Source of the DNA: Sacculina carcini
Taxonomy: Eukaryota; Arthropoda; Thecostraca; Sacculinidae
Assembly: GCA_916048095.2 (NCBI GenBank)
Contig: OU696572.1
Location: 8,025,454-8,089,453 of the forward strand
Direction of reading: 5' to 3'
Length of the DNA stretch: 64,000 nucleotides
Part shown: positions 31,535-43,840 of the stretch, one piece after another
Position numbering within the stretch: the stretch's first letter is position 1
Layout: each line of letters starts with the position of its first letter
The notes under the pieces: model-generated
What the model was told of the DNA's origin: nothing
Databases searched by the model: none
The model's input: only the letters and a program-made list of their open reading frames with translations
Program-made: the position numbers and the translations under genes

Positions 31535-32661
31535 ATTCAGTTCTCGGACCCTTGCTATTTAACATCTATATGTCCTCCCTATGCCTTATCCTCGAACGCT
31601 ACTCGCTTAGGTTTCATTTATATGCTGACGATATCCAAATTCTCATCCCATTTCCCCTTCCATCTTCCTCGTTTATTTCTGATGTTATCGCTGATATTGA
31701 GTCCTGGGCTTCTTCCCGACGTCTTCTCCTGAATCGGTCCAAGTCTGAGTTCTTAGTCTTTCATCCTCCTAGAATTTCACCTCCACTTCTTCCATTTCCA
31801 GTGTATGAATCTGTACGTAACCTTGGTGTGATTTTCGATTCTTCTGTTTCGTTCTCCTCTGATATTTCCTCTGTTGCCAGGACCTGCCGTCTTATCCTTC
31901 GGGCACTGTATCTCATTCGCCCTTTTCTAGATCGTCCGTCTGCTATCAAACTTGTACTCTCCCTTATCTTTTCTCGGATTGATTATTGCTGTTCTTTGTA
32001 GTTTCATGTTCCTCGATATTTTCTCCGCATTCTCCAGCGGGTCATCAACTCTTCTTGTCGTTTTGTTCTCTCGCCCTCTCCCTGTCGTCATACATCTCAA
32101 TTTCTGTTTCAGTTTCGTTGGCTCCCCATTATTCCTCGTATTCATTTTCGTTTTTGCTGTATTATTTTTAAACTTACTCACGATCCTCTTAACCCTTTCT
32201 GGTCTCCTCACTGTTGCTACTGCCCCTTCTCGTCATCCTCACCCTCTTGTCTGCCCTCGAGCCTTGAACGAATCATCTTGGTTTTCGAAGTATTTTTCTT
32301 TCTTTGCTCCCCGACTGTACAACTCGCTTCCTCGTACTGTTCTATCAGCCACTTCCTATTCCTCATTTCGTTCGGCACTCTTTAGATACTTATTTCAATT
32401 ATCATTTGATTCCATTTCTCTCACCCTTACTTCGTATGCTTCAATCTGATTTTTTACGCCTGCTCTTACCTTTTCATCTACTTGCTATTTGTGATGTTTT
32501 AATTAAGTCTTGTTCCCTTTTGTCAGCTACTCTTGTGATTGCTCGTGTTTTGTGTTTATCTTTGAATATTTTGGCTTATCTTGCTGTTTAACGCGCGTGT
32601 GTTTTTGACATGCGCTATACCAAATATATGTTGTTGAATTGTTGCGAGCTCCTCTGTTGCG
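31535..32661 (+). mobile_element. 5'-truncated LINE with 22-bp target-site duplication
   Basis: Starts inside the RT (VLGPLLFNIYMSSL, YADDIQI near 31625) and continues through the C-terminal region to the tail motif GCGCTATACCAAATATATG near 32611-32629. The flanks AGTTTTTTGCGAGCTCCTC.. (31513-31534) and AGTTTTTTGCGACCTCCTC.. (32662-32683) match at 21 of 22 positions. The RT frame has stops after about 32000. Same family as 4080-6045. Confidence 0.88.
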
Positions 32662-32689
32662 AGTTTTTTGCGACCTCCTCTGAAGAGAC

Positions 32690-33210
32690 TAAATAACGAT
32701 AAGGAATAAATAGCTATAACAAATAAATAAGGCTATTCTGATAACATGAATTATTCATCATTGTTTTATATGTGATTTCTACTTCTAATGAGCGCATCAG
32801 CAGTATCATCTGTGGTGAATACGAGCGGTTAGGTGTAAAGGTTATTTGGGCGTATTTTGCGAGCTAAACTGACCTCTTCACCTCACACTTTCAACGTTTA
32901 AACAATCAATCACATTTTATCAATCACTTTTTGCGGCATTATCAGACCGCCAACTAGACTCCAGTGAATGCTGAACATCAATTTTGGTTCGAACGACATT
33001 TGGACGCCATTTGTCTGTAGTAGAGCCAAGTAGAAACTTGCTAGAATAACTGATGAGAAATTGATGGCATTCTTTTCCAACTGCCTTTGATCTTCACACT
33101 GAATCCACATAGTTACTTTCGGTTATTCTGCTTTGTCTCGCTGTGCTGGTGTCTGCTGTGGCCATTTACAATACAATACGCTTTTTATTGTACTATTTCT
33201 CTAGTATGCT
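32690..33210. other. Intergenic DNA, no features seen
   Basis: AT-rich sequence with no coding, RNA or repeat signal recognised by eye. Confidence 0.5.
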
Positions 33211-33214
33211 AGTT

Positions 33215-33405
33215 TTTAGCTTCCGAGTAGCTCAGAAGTTAGGCGCTGAACTCTCGTGCTAGAGGTTCGCATTCGAACCCTGGCCCGGTTCGTTCATCAA
33301 CACCGCTTGAGTCTACCGGGAGTCACCACTGTAGATGGGCGCACAGTGGAGCGCGCCATATACTGGTTGGTGCGCGCTTAAAACACTAATAACAACAACA
33401 CAACA
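33215..33405 (+). mobile_element. tRNA-derived SINE with CAA-rich tail
   Basis: A tRNA-like head with A-box-like GAGTAGCTCAGAAG (near 33226) and a B-box-like GCATTCGAACCC (near 33270), a short unique body, and a tail of AATAACAACAACAC type near 33385-33413. The anticodon arm is not intact. It lies about 210 bp upstream of the IFT57 start codon. Confidence 0.65.
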
Positions 33406-33618
33406 ACTCAACAACTAGTTTTTATTGTGTTATGCGAGTCTATTTTGTCTTCCTTATCCGTATAATTGCTGTGTGATATTTGATTTTTTACAGCATGTCA
33501 GTGTTTGCTCGGCAATTTAATTTTGTTTTATGTGCCTGTGTTTTTTTATGAGCGAAATATAAATATATTGAGTTGAATACGATTGTTTTGTCTTATCGCA
33601 CGTGATGTGTGCAGAACA

Positions 33619-35467
33619 ATGTCTCTGAATGATGCATCGCCCGGGCCGTCTGTAGTGACGTCAGAAACCGTCGGCGGGGACGGTCGTGGTGCGTTGTCCA
33701 GTGCTGCTTCTACCGCAGCTTCTGCGCCGTCCAGCAGCGGCGCAGTTCCGCATGACGCGCCGGCACAGTCGGCAGACGGTGGGCCGGGCGGCGAACACAG
33801 CGCGTACGAGTTGATGGACGTCGTGTGCGACCGACTGCAGCTGCTCGACTGCGAGCACCGGCTGTGTCGGTCACTGCATGCGCCGCCCGTCGGCCGCCAC
33901 CTGTTTGTCGACGTGCCGGCGGCGGCGGCTGGTGGAGGCGCCGCTGGCCGTCGGTTCTTCATGTTTGTGTCGGTGGCCGCGTGGTTGTTGCGCTTGCTCG
34001 AGTGTCACGTGCCGCAGCCGCACGAGCGCGACGATCCGGCCGCCGTGCTGGCCGCCATTGTCGACGGCTGCCAGCGCTGCGGCGTCGGCGAGCTGCCGTT
34101 CGCCGCCAGCCGGCTCAAGTCGGGCGGCGGCTGGCACGCGCTGCACGTGCTCGACCGGCTGACGCTGAGCGCGCTGCAACACGTCGACTTTCGCTGGCAG
34201 ACGGCGCAAATGCCGCCGCCGCACGACGAGGAGACCGGCGAGGCCGAGTATGATGCAGTGACCGGCGAGCACAGCGAGATCACCACACACAACAGTCAGC
34301 AGGCGGGCTTGCTGACCGACGAGGCTGATGGTGAAGAATTGCACGGTGACGCCTCGTTTGACGAGAATGATGATGATGATGAGGATGGCGTGGATAACAG
34401 CCTCGAGCATGACGACGAAGACGACGCAGCGCCGTTGATGACGCTCCGGCGGCGTCCGTCAGCGACTGCGGCGCCTGCGACGGCAGCGGCAGTGATTGCA
34501 GGCGGCGACGAGCAGTGGCGCAGCGAGGTGGAGCGCGTGCTGCCGCAGTTGCGCATGTTGCAGCTGGACGATGACGCGGCTGCGTGGCGCGGTCGACTGC
34601 GTCAGATGTGTCGTCATGGCGAGCAAGTGGGCGCGGCGCTGCATGCGGCCGCCGCTCAGTTGACACGTCTCTCAGACCAGTCGTCCGACGCCATGACGCG
34701 TATTGGCGCGCGCGAGAAACTGCTCAATTCGCGCCTGCACGAGTTGCTCAGTGAACGACGCGAGCTGGTCGAGCAGATGAATAGGTGCGCTCTCTCACAC
34801 TGTTTCCGCACTTGCCGTCTCTTTTAGCTTTTCATTTGCAATTGTTTGTTTTCATTTTGCTCTCAGTGTTGTTGTGCTTCTTGTTCGATGCTGTCCAGTT
34901 TTCGTGTGGCTTATCAGCTTTGTGCTGGTGTAATGTATGTTGTTGTGTGTCTGCACGACTCACTGACACGCACACAAATACACACTGACACGCACACAAA
35001 TACACACTGACATACACAAATACACACTAACACTCATACACATACATACACATGCACGCACAAACACATATACACGCATGCACCTACACGCACATACACA
35101 AACGCATAATCGCACACACACACACACACACGGCGACAGTGTGCAGCAGCAGTACAGTGCGGTGAGCGGCGGCGTGTTGCAGCGCAGTCAGCAGCTGCAA
35201 CAGCTGGTGGGCCAGTTGCAGTTGTTGCAGAGGCAGCTGGAGCAGCGCGGCGCGGCCGTCACCGACGCCAGCCGGCTGGTGCAGGTGAGACGGGCGGTGG
35301 GCCGGGTGCGTGCCGATCTGCGCGGTGTGTGTGTGCGTGTCGGTGTGGTGGAGCACGCGCTGCAACAGTATCGCCTGGCAGACCGGCGCGCCAGACCGTG
35401 GGGCACGGCGGCCGGCGGCACTGACATGCCCTCTGCCGCCGGGCCCCCCACCATCGGGCTGTATTGA
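33619..35467 (+). CDS. IFT57: Intraflagellar transport protein 57, two exons, complete (497 aa)
   Basis: Subunit of the IFT-B complex that carries cargo along cilia; IFT57 pairs with IFT20 and is also called HIPPI. CDS join: 33619-34784, 35140-35467 (1494 nt). Family features: an N-terminal CH-like region (about 58-200) with FFMFVSVAAWLLRLLE, RDDPAAVLAAI and SRLKSGGGWHALHVLDRL, each aligning with human IFT57; WRSEVERVLPQLRML (300-314); SAREKLLNSRLHELL-type coiled coil; and in exon 2 QQLVGQLQLLQRQLEQRGA, VTDASRLVQVRRAV and VRVGVVEHALQQYRL, ending TIGLY (human ends ATGFY). An Ala/Ser/Gly-rich N-terminus and an acidic linker (205-270) make it longer than the human protein (429). A GTGTGCAG acceptor ends four bases before the ATG. 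The codons are extremely GC-rich. Confidence 0.93.
35140..35467 (+). CDS. IFT57: IFT57 exon 2: C-terminal coiled coil
   Basis: Acceptor CACGGCGACAG; the first base completes a Ser codon begun in exon 1 (AG + T). The sequence is Gln/Leu-rich coiled coil followed by the conserved GVVEHAL segment and the C-terminal TIGLY. The 354-bp intron has a (CA)n tract near its 3' end, the reverse of most introns here. Confidence 0.92.
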
Positions 35468-36785
35468 ACGGCTGCAGTGGATGTTCGTGGTCGTGCGTGT
35501 ATGTGTGTGTGTGTGTGTGTGTGTCTAGGATTTTGTTTCGAATGGCACACATACACGTTGCACACCAGTGATTAACAGTGGACGCGCTGTGTTGGCTCTA
35601 AAAGAGGTTGTATGCAATGCTAGTCACTCGCTAGTGTTTTTGTGGCGAATTTTGCGCTCGAATTTTGTTTTTGTTTTTTAGTATTTATTTGTTGAGTTGT
35701 GGACCATTTTGGGAGGCGTTTTTGTGAGAGACTGTTATGTCAAAGGTGGTATTGTATTTTATTCATGTCTTATAGTTTATTTTTGGTGGGAAGTGTATTT
35801 CGGGATTGAGTTAGTTTTTTATGTGTGTTTTAGTTGGTTGCTGGGAGGATTTGGTTTCACGATGATATTCCAGTAGAGGAATGCAGGTGAATGAAGGATA
35901 ACCTTGGCGTTGGAACACTGACCTGAATCAACTTGAACTTGTCAACTTGATTTCATGGCTAGTTCTGCTGGGAACATGATATCTGAGTGATGTGTGCGTG
36001 AATGTGTGACCTCGCCGCACATTCTTATTTTATGGCACGTTTCACTGATTAAGATACTGATTTATAATTCTTTTTTGTTTAATTCTTGCGTAGCTATGTG
36101 CTCACCTCACTCACTCTGTTACCTACGTTGGTTGATAGGTCAGATTTTGCGGCATTATCTAGTGGTTGTTCGTTATAACTTTGAGGATTGTGTTTCGTCA
36201 TGCAGTTCAGCGTGTGCTACTAGTCCGTCCATGACTTTCCAGGTGTTTGTAGTGTAGTTTGATTTGTGCTTCTGTGCTATGTGCTGATTTGCCTCGTTTG
36301 AAGTGTATGCTAATACAACATAATAAGATCACTGCTATTGTCGTCGGCATCGGTTCAGTGGCTCTCAACCAGGCGTTCATTGTGTATTATTTGGTCAATT
36401 CGGAATAATTTCAATTACTTGGGAAGTTCCGCCTATTTTCAATTTAGTATACTTGAATTAGGAGGCATGTAGCTCCTGATAAAATCATCATAAAGCAAAC
36501 ACCGCTTAAAATATGATGATCCAATTTAGTATAGTACTATATAGTACATTTGCTCTCCGTTGACTAAGTATATCCGTGGAAGTTACGGTCTAAACATATG
36601 GGGTTATGGGATTGACAAGCGTGTTTCTGACGATGAGCGCACCAGATGCGTCACAGGTCTGCAAAGGCCAGTTTTAGTGTCGTTGTCTGTGCTATATCTA
36701 CCCGTAGTTGTTATCATCTGTCGCGTCCATTTTTCACAGGTTTAGCCGAGTTTAACTTCACTATGTTTACTACTTATGGTTGTGT
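35468..36785. other. Convergent intergenic region between IFT57 and WDR86-like gene
   Basis: Holds both 3' flanks. There is a TG tract at about 35500-35524. A CAGTGGCTCTCAACC at 36356 resembles a hAT terminus but has no partner. No gene is seen. Confidence 0.5.
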
Positions 36786-36984
36786 TTAGTCTTCTTCGTT
36801 CATTTGCTCGGTAATTTGTTCCATTTCGGATTGAAATTTCTTCAAGTCAACACTGTGGTCAACACTGCGGAGTCTTCTTTCCAGATCACGTATCCTCTTC
36901 TCCTGCTCATGAAAGTAGTCGAATTCCTCCTGGTCGTCCTCCTCATCGGATACGTCTGCATTGTCCTTGCTATATTTGTCCACC
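36786..36984 (-). CDS. WDR86: WDR86-like exon 9: acidic linker and coiled coil
   Basis: Follows the last WD blade. It starts GVDKYSKDNADVSDEEDDQE, then a predicted coiled coil EKRIRDLERRLRSVDHSVDL and a final EMEQITEQMNEED. The phase with exon 8 (GG + G) is exact, so this is not a chance frame. It is absent from the shorter vertebrate proteins as I remember them. Confidence 0.85.
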
Positions 36985-39900
36985 CTGCCAACAAACAACA
37001 CGCGGCATATTGTTACTGCTATTGATCGAGTCGCTATATTGAAGTTAACGTTCTATTTTACCAACATTCTTCAATTTATCTTCAATCTACGCACACATTG
37101 ACACTGCAATTTCACGTGGAATAACTTGGGTACAAATGGAACAGAGACAGCTAGTTGTCGACAACGAGTTCACTGTCTCGAGAAGCAACTTAGTGCAAAT
37201 TTGTGCGATAGGTTTGATCCTATTGTTTTGGTTTTCATTTCTATAATCAGACAGGTGTGTATGATCGAGACGTCGACGTGTGTGAATCGATCACTGCCTC
37301 TCTTACCCCATGCTGTCCGTATTCCACACTCTCAGGGAGCCGTCCGTGCTGCCGGTGTAGAGCTTTCCGTCGACGTACTGAAGGCAAGTAATGGCGCCCG
37401 TGTGGCCTCGGTACTGACGCCGCAGCGAACCCGACTTGGCGTCAAATGCACGTGCTTGCATATCGCCACTGCCCGTGAACACTGTTGCGTCCCGGCATAC
37501 AGATCATTGGCACATATTCACTGACATTGCGGGATTTGATTTTCAAGAGCGGACATGAGGTTGGTTGGAATTAGAGATGCGACCTCAAAAAACCCACGGT
37601 TTTTTTTATAAAAAAAAAAAATTTTTTTGCCCAAAAAAAACTCGACCAAAAAAACACGTTTTTTTAAGAGTCATGCAAAGAATTCAAATTATGGAAATTA
37701 TATATTTTGGATGTTAAATGAATTATTTTTTATCAACACATGAGTTATTCTTGCTATTAGTGACCCTATCAAATTGAATTATCATTAAATATTCACAATA
37801 TAATTGTTATAATGTGTCTTAAAGCCCTAATATCATTGCTTGCACGGTACTGTGCGGCACTTCTATGTACAGTACAGTTTTGCATTCAATTATTGAGTTA
37901 ATCATTGTGTAAGGAAGCAGAGTTTGAGTTTGGTACCGTTTTTATGCTAAAATTTAAAACTGTGTTAAAAAAAACAACAGGTGGCATGATTTTTTATTAC
38001 TTTATACACATTACCTTTTTCCTGTCAGAAATGAACTACGTTAATTATAATAAGTTTCATCATTTCATTCAGCAGATCAATTATTTGCAAATATAAAAGT
38101 TCAAACACTGCAAATATTTACACAAATACTACCAATATGCACACAAACTTAGTGTCCCTAATGAGACCACGTATAAAAGCGGGTCGCATTCATCAGAGTG
38201 GCAATCCTGACCAGAAAAACGGGCAATATTTTCGTGTAGGAAAAAACCACTGAGGAAATATATTTAATGTACAAAAAAGTATTTGAACACAACTTCATCA
38301 AAGAAACCATCATCCATAAAACCAGTTCTAAAAACAAGTTACTAATAGAAACCAATTAATTTGGTTCAACTTTCCTTGATCTGCCGCCAATTTTTTTCTA
38401 AATCTCTACATCTACGAAAATCTTTTTTTTTAAATAATTTGGAAAAAAACAGTTTAAATCAAGTGGCTTAACCAGCCGCTTATACGTACCAGCAGGCTTC
38501 TTGCTATACAAAATGTATTTGAACGTACATCAATCAAATCTATCTTACATAGATACTGCTTTAGAAAACATTGTTTCATTAAAAAGCGTTAGTTTAAATA
38601 TACGTTTGTCAAAAATCACTTGACCAACCAATTAACTTGTCTTGTTCTGCTGTCAACATTTTCTGAGTCTGTACATTAATAAAACAAATTTAACACCAAT
38701 TTAAAAAACATTATTGCTTTTTTCATAAAAAAACATGGTTTATTTTAAAAAACACATGATTACTCAATGAATTTGTTTTGTTCTGCTGACAAATTATTTC
38801 AAATATCCACATCATTAAAACCATCTTTAAAAACATGGGTTTTCTCAATGAAAATACATAAACCACCGGACCCGGATGCACTTTTAAACAATCTCCCGAG
38901 GTATTTATTGATAAACATTTGTGTTTTCTATACTATTATCAAATTATCTTTGAAATAAGACACGTAAAGATGTACAAAACGTCAATTAAACTCGTTTCTA
39001 TGTACTAAAATCCAACATCCGATGACAATTGGGGCTAATTCTAAAAAATAACAAAAAAAACTAAATAAACATGTTTTTTTGCATCACTAGTTGAAATATG
39101 TGAATGTATCAAGTTGTGAATGCATCGTGTGTTGAAGGCTCTACATTACAATGACTCGAGAAGGTGAGTGGAGATGCTGAGAGTGATGGCATAGACTGAA
39201 CGCTAAATTCCGATGTATTACAACAACTGCAAGTGATACTGGCTGAAAATGCTTTCTAATTTAAAGATATCTCACAGCGCGTTATTCTGACCATAATAAC
39301 GCGAATATTTATCATTCCTAACTTCATGCGCGTGTGAATGCAATGAGGATTGAACTGAAAGGCTGCTTCATTTTACCCATTCCATTGGCCACTTTCAAGC
39401 AGATCACCGAATGCTTGTGCCCCGAGAACGTGCGTGTTCCCTCAGCGAACTCAGCCACCCATGCCTTGGCGGTACAGTCAGCCGAGCCGGTGTAGAGAAT
39501 TTTGTCCACCATTTGCATGCATATGATTGACTGGCAATGTGCCATGATTGTCTGCGAAAAAAATTGGCCCGATTTTGTAGCAAGTTGGGTATATACAAGG
39601 TATATGATCTTGTAGATATCTTGTATATCTTGTAGGTATATGATCAATATATATTGTAGGTATATGATCACTTCAAGTGGTTTGCTTTGCCAAGCTAAGC
39701 TTCCAGACACGTTTCTTTAGTTGAGCCCATCGGTTAATGCTAGTAATCAGTACGGATTCATGCTTCAAGCTGATGTATCAGTAAAACTGAACTGCGACCG
39801 CCATTCCCGGCACAGAACAGGTCTCTAGTGAGAAGTGGCACGGAGCTTAGCAAGGCTGTGTGGTCTGCCACTACTGCGGGGGGCGGACGCTTCTCACCTT

Positions 39901-42900
39901 TTTACATATGCCAGTGCCAATGTCCCAGAGCTTGACAGTGCCGTCCGGACCTCCACTGACTAACGTTTTGCCGCTGCGGTCTGTGGCCATGCACGAGACA
40001 GGACCAGAATGACCCCTGAATGTCTGTGATGACACGTTCATTAATTTATTATGTATGACATCTCTTAAAGTAAGTGGTGATATAGGCTATGTGGTTGAGT
40101 AGGTGACTTATATAGTCCAATTCATAGGTGACTCTAGGCAAGGAGATTAATCCAGGTATCTGTATAATTTTGCGGTGATATATAAGAACTAGCTAGGTTG
40201 TGCAGCTTATGTGTATGTGCACACCTACGCATGCAAACAGCTAAAATCGTAATGAGACGGAAATTGGAAGCAAGAGCTAGGAGATTCGGATTGTCCTAAT
40301 GTATGATTCGCGGCCAAGGTAGAAAAGTCTGTCTGTATTGATGTTGACGTTAAACACGTCTACAAATTGAATTGAAATACTTTTTGGCACGACACTTCCG
40401 TGTGGAATTTCCACAACTTGATGGTTTTGTCAGTGGACCCGCTGAGGAGCAAGTCTCCTGGGCGAAGTTTCCCTTTCAACATCACACTCGAATCGTCGTC
40501 AGACTCCACAGAGCTGCTGTCTAGCGATGGAATGAAGATCAACGGATAGACGGCACTGTGATGTCCCTGATATAACAATTGATCGTCTACGATGTAAGAA
40601 AGCTCCCAAATAAAGTTTATACTGTTTTCAATGTATATTGAGTTGTGCTTATAATGCATTAACCAAAAGTATTTTGAAAATTTGCGATCATGACTATTAT
40701 TTGAAACAATTACAAAGGACAATTATTATAATGATTATTCGTGACGCAAATAAACTTTTGACGTATTTTGTATTGAAAATTGAAGTACTATTGTTAACTA
40801 TTGTTTTCAGTGTATACAATCAATTTAAATTCATAAATGTAATTATTCGTTTTTTTAATGGATGTCAACAGGTGTTGAAAATCTTGTTCTGAAAAGCAAA
40901 AATGTCCCATAAAAGTGAATTGAGACAATGACCTAAATTGAATATTTCACTAAAGAGACTGATCGAATAAACAGTCAATATATATTTCATTTGAGCCCTA
41001 TTCAACATCAAACGCTGTATTTGAAGTAAATTGTCTTTAAATCTATCTCTGCGTGGCTTGATATCTTCTTGGAGTTCACACCTGGAACACTTTGATGCAC
41101 GCTGACTGATTCACTGCGCCAGCACCTGATAGCAACTCGCTCGTGTCAAACAACCACGCCCTCACGCTGCGGTCATACGACGACGAGAAGACAAACTCCC
41201 CAGTGCAGATCAGACGGTTCACTCGCGACACATGACCTGCCAGTAATCGAGATCACCTAGCATTTGAGACCGTGTCTATCATATCATGTGTCTTTCTTTC
41301 ACTTGCTAAATTTAGTAGCTATTCTACAAGAAGAGCATGTCTGAATACCAATTAGACCGTAAAAAGACAGTGGCTGTTTTGTGGTGTACTCTGTATTTCG
41401 CCATGTTTGTTTCACTAGGGTGTTGTAGCACAACTGGATGACTTGGTAGATTTAGCTTCCTCTGTTTTCATTGCTGCCAGATTGTTGAAAACCACTTATG
41501 TCAGTGATACTCTTCATGACTTCACTACTTCCAAGCCTAGTCGTAAATCGAATCTTCTCAAAAAACGTGGATCTACTCACATGGAACTGACATCACAAGT
41601 CAAACCTTGTCACGCTATGCAAGAACATAGAAAATAAATTAAAGGACTCGCATAGTTCTTAGATGTAACCATTATTTGATATGTGAGGTGCTTGGCTGTT
41701 ACGTCAGAAGGGTCCTATGCTGGAGGAATTTAAAATTCAAGGTAATATCCCCAGAGCTGTATAATTGAAATGCGTTTGATTCACTAGGGTGTCAAAACAG
41801 ACACACTCTTAACGCGGAACTATGCTCATAATGCCACAATGTGTTTGATGCATAGTGACTTGCACTGTGATAGGTACACTACGACAGTCTGGATAATTTG
41901 CATCGGCCGTTGCCACCATCAGGTTTTATCATCAATTACCATCATCAATTACCATGATGGAATTTACCTTCGAATGTGAAGACGCACTCACAAGTGGTCA
42001 TGTCCCATTTTTTAAGCGTTGTGTCGGCAGATCCCGTCATCACAAACGTGTCACACGTTGCTACGCATGTGATGTAGCCCGTGTGGCCCCTGTCCAATAC
42101 AAGCAAAAGACACTCAGGCAGTGGCATAGCTAGGTTATCTGTCGTTCGGGGTGTCAAATTTTTTGCTCTTCCCACCATGTACCGTGCTTGTGAGTCACAT
42201 AGCCGCATGGATGTGCGCTTCAACACGACTGTGAGGGAATTGGCAAGTCCTTATGTGGATTTGGCTGAAAATACGAACCCCTTGCCATACCAATAGGACT
42301 CGCTTCCAGTACTTAATTGGATATCGATATTTTCAATCGGATTTAACTTTATTAATCTATTTGGGATTAAAACAACACATATAAAGTATATACATATATT
42401 CAGAAATGCGACTCGTAACGTTAATTCAACGTCTTCAGCAGCTCTTGTGCCGCCCCCTAAAACATGGCGCCCGGGCCGGACCTCCCCTCCCCGCACCCCC
42501 ACGCTCTCCACTGCTCTCAGGAGTGCATGCGATGTATACACAAAGCATATAGGTGGATACATTTACAAAACTCTTATAAAATATTTAAAATTCGATGATA
42601 AGAAATGTGTTGTTCCTTTTTCTGGAATGAATGTCTTTGTTGAAAAGTGTACTTAGTATATAATTAATTCGTGAATGGCTTTGAAATTCGTCCACGATGC
42701 TTTCTTATATTCTCGCAACTTTGAACAATAACTTAATTTCGTGCTTTTGGCTAATTGAAATGTGATTAATTTCAAATAATTATTTTCACTAATATCTAGT
42801 CAAAACTGTTAATTTGATTTCATGAATATTTCATCCTATAATACTGTGCAAATTTGTGACATATATGTGTAAGCGTCGCCCTTGACACTACATGAAGGTC

Positions 42901-43827
42901 AAATTAAGGTCACGCCACTGGGTCCGTACAGAGTGTCTATTTTCAATTTATTCTAACCTCAATTATATTCTATATGGAATGTGATGTTGAAATTTTTGCA
43001 CATGATATTGTTATCATTTACAACGGCACCACAAGCTTTTACAATACAGGCGGCACACTGAAACTTCGTAGAAATGTCACAAGATTCTATTGACAATGTT
43101 AAATATTAAATCTTTTGTTCATCCCTGAAGCAATTAGCATATATATTATAATCTCGAAAACTGATGCTCTTAGGTTGCTGTTTACTGAAATGAGCCATCC
43201 GCTATGCTACAGCCTACTAATCTATTAATCTGTGGTTATGTTGCTGGCGTCCACGCTCACTGCAACACTCCCAGACTCTCTGTGTCCATGGTTTTGGTGC
43301 TCCACATGCGAGCCGTGCAGTCTTCCGAACCGGTCACCAGCAGGGATCCGTCCTCGCTCAGCGACATGCAGTTCACCGGCCCCTCGTGGTCTGACGCACA
43401 AGTAGGACGATCGGCAAGCACACGATTGATTTTTCAGCACAAAGACATACGCATGAACATTGAATTTTCATGACCTAAAATGAACTCATAAAACGTGTGT
43501 AATTATTTGTACTTTGTGTTTGTGCTGAGCTTGAAGTTCTTAGCAGAGAATACACACTGCGAGCAATATAGAGGAGCATATTTGGAGCAGTAAATTGCCA
43601 CATTCATGAAGCAATATGATTACCAATCAATTATCGCTCAAACGTCCAAGAAGAACTGATATAGTGAGCTTTTATGGAACATTTATATATAAATTCCATC
43701 CTCGTGCGCTGAATGAATTTAATCAAAGAAGTAAAAAAGCATATTTACTTTTTGTTTTACCTAGCGATTGATCTTCAAAAATGCTCTTTCCTGATTTATC
43801 CAGGTCTTTTGAGTTGCGTGCGCCCAT
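36786..43827 (-). CDS. WDR86: WD repeat protein, WDR86-like, nine exons, complete (444 aa)
   Basis: CDS on the minus strand: 43827-43761, 43390-43261, 42089-41968, 41236-41082, 40566-40381, 40023-39898, 39551-39377, 37481-37307, 36984-36786 (1335 nt). All junctions are GT-AG with matching phases. It encodes consecutive WD40 blades, roughly one per exon: LLVTGSEDCTARMWST, VMTGSADTTLKKWDM, VFSSSYDRSVRAWLF, LLSGSTDKTIKLWKF, LVSGGPDGTVKLWDI, LYTGSADCTAKAWVA, VFTGSGDMQARAFDA, LYTGSTDGSLRVWNT. Blade four carries an acidic insertion (about residues 173-195) where vertebrate WDR86 also has one, and the AFDAKSGSLRR blade matches its AFDAQSGELRR. The N-terminus MGARNS fits an N-myristoylation signal. 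The last exon adds a charged coiled coil not present in human WDR86. The molecular role is not established. Confidence 0.9.
37572..39089 (-). mobile_element. Non-autonomous hAT-like element, copy 2, inverted
   Basis: Ends TAGAGATGC (37572) and GCATCACTA (39089), flanked by GTTGGAAT and GTTGAAAT (7 of 8 match). The body is the reverse complement of copy 1 at 11008-12882, minus the SINE. It lies in intron 7 of the WDR86-like gene. Only short chance frames are present. Confidence 0.8.
42119..42920. mobile_element. Possible TIR element in WDR86-like intron 2
   Basis: The left end CAGTGGCATAGC and right end GGTCACGCCACTG (inverse CAGTGGCGTGACC) form short inverted termini of a type frequent in hAT-like MITEs. 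A GC-rich block near 42445-42520 interrupts AT-rich sequence. The flanking octamers do not match, so the limits or the class may be wrong. The element sits only 30 bp from the exon 3 acceptor. Confidence 0.4.
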
Positions 43828-43840
43828 TTTGTTTGGCTTT

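Noticed and set aside
33583-33618. Twelve extra N-terminal residues for IFT57
   Set aside because: The frame opens at TTG, and an acceptor-like GTGTGCAG lies just before the ATG at 33619.
36356-36420. hAT terminus CAGTGGCTCTCAACC
   Set aside because: No inverted partner or 8-bp duplication could be found nearby.
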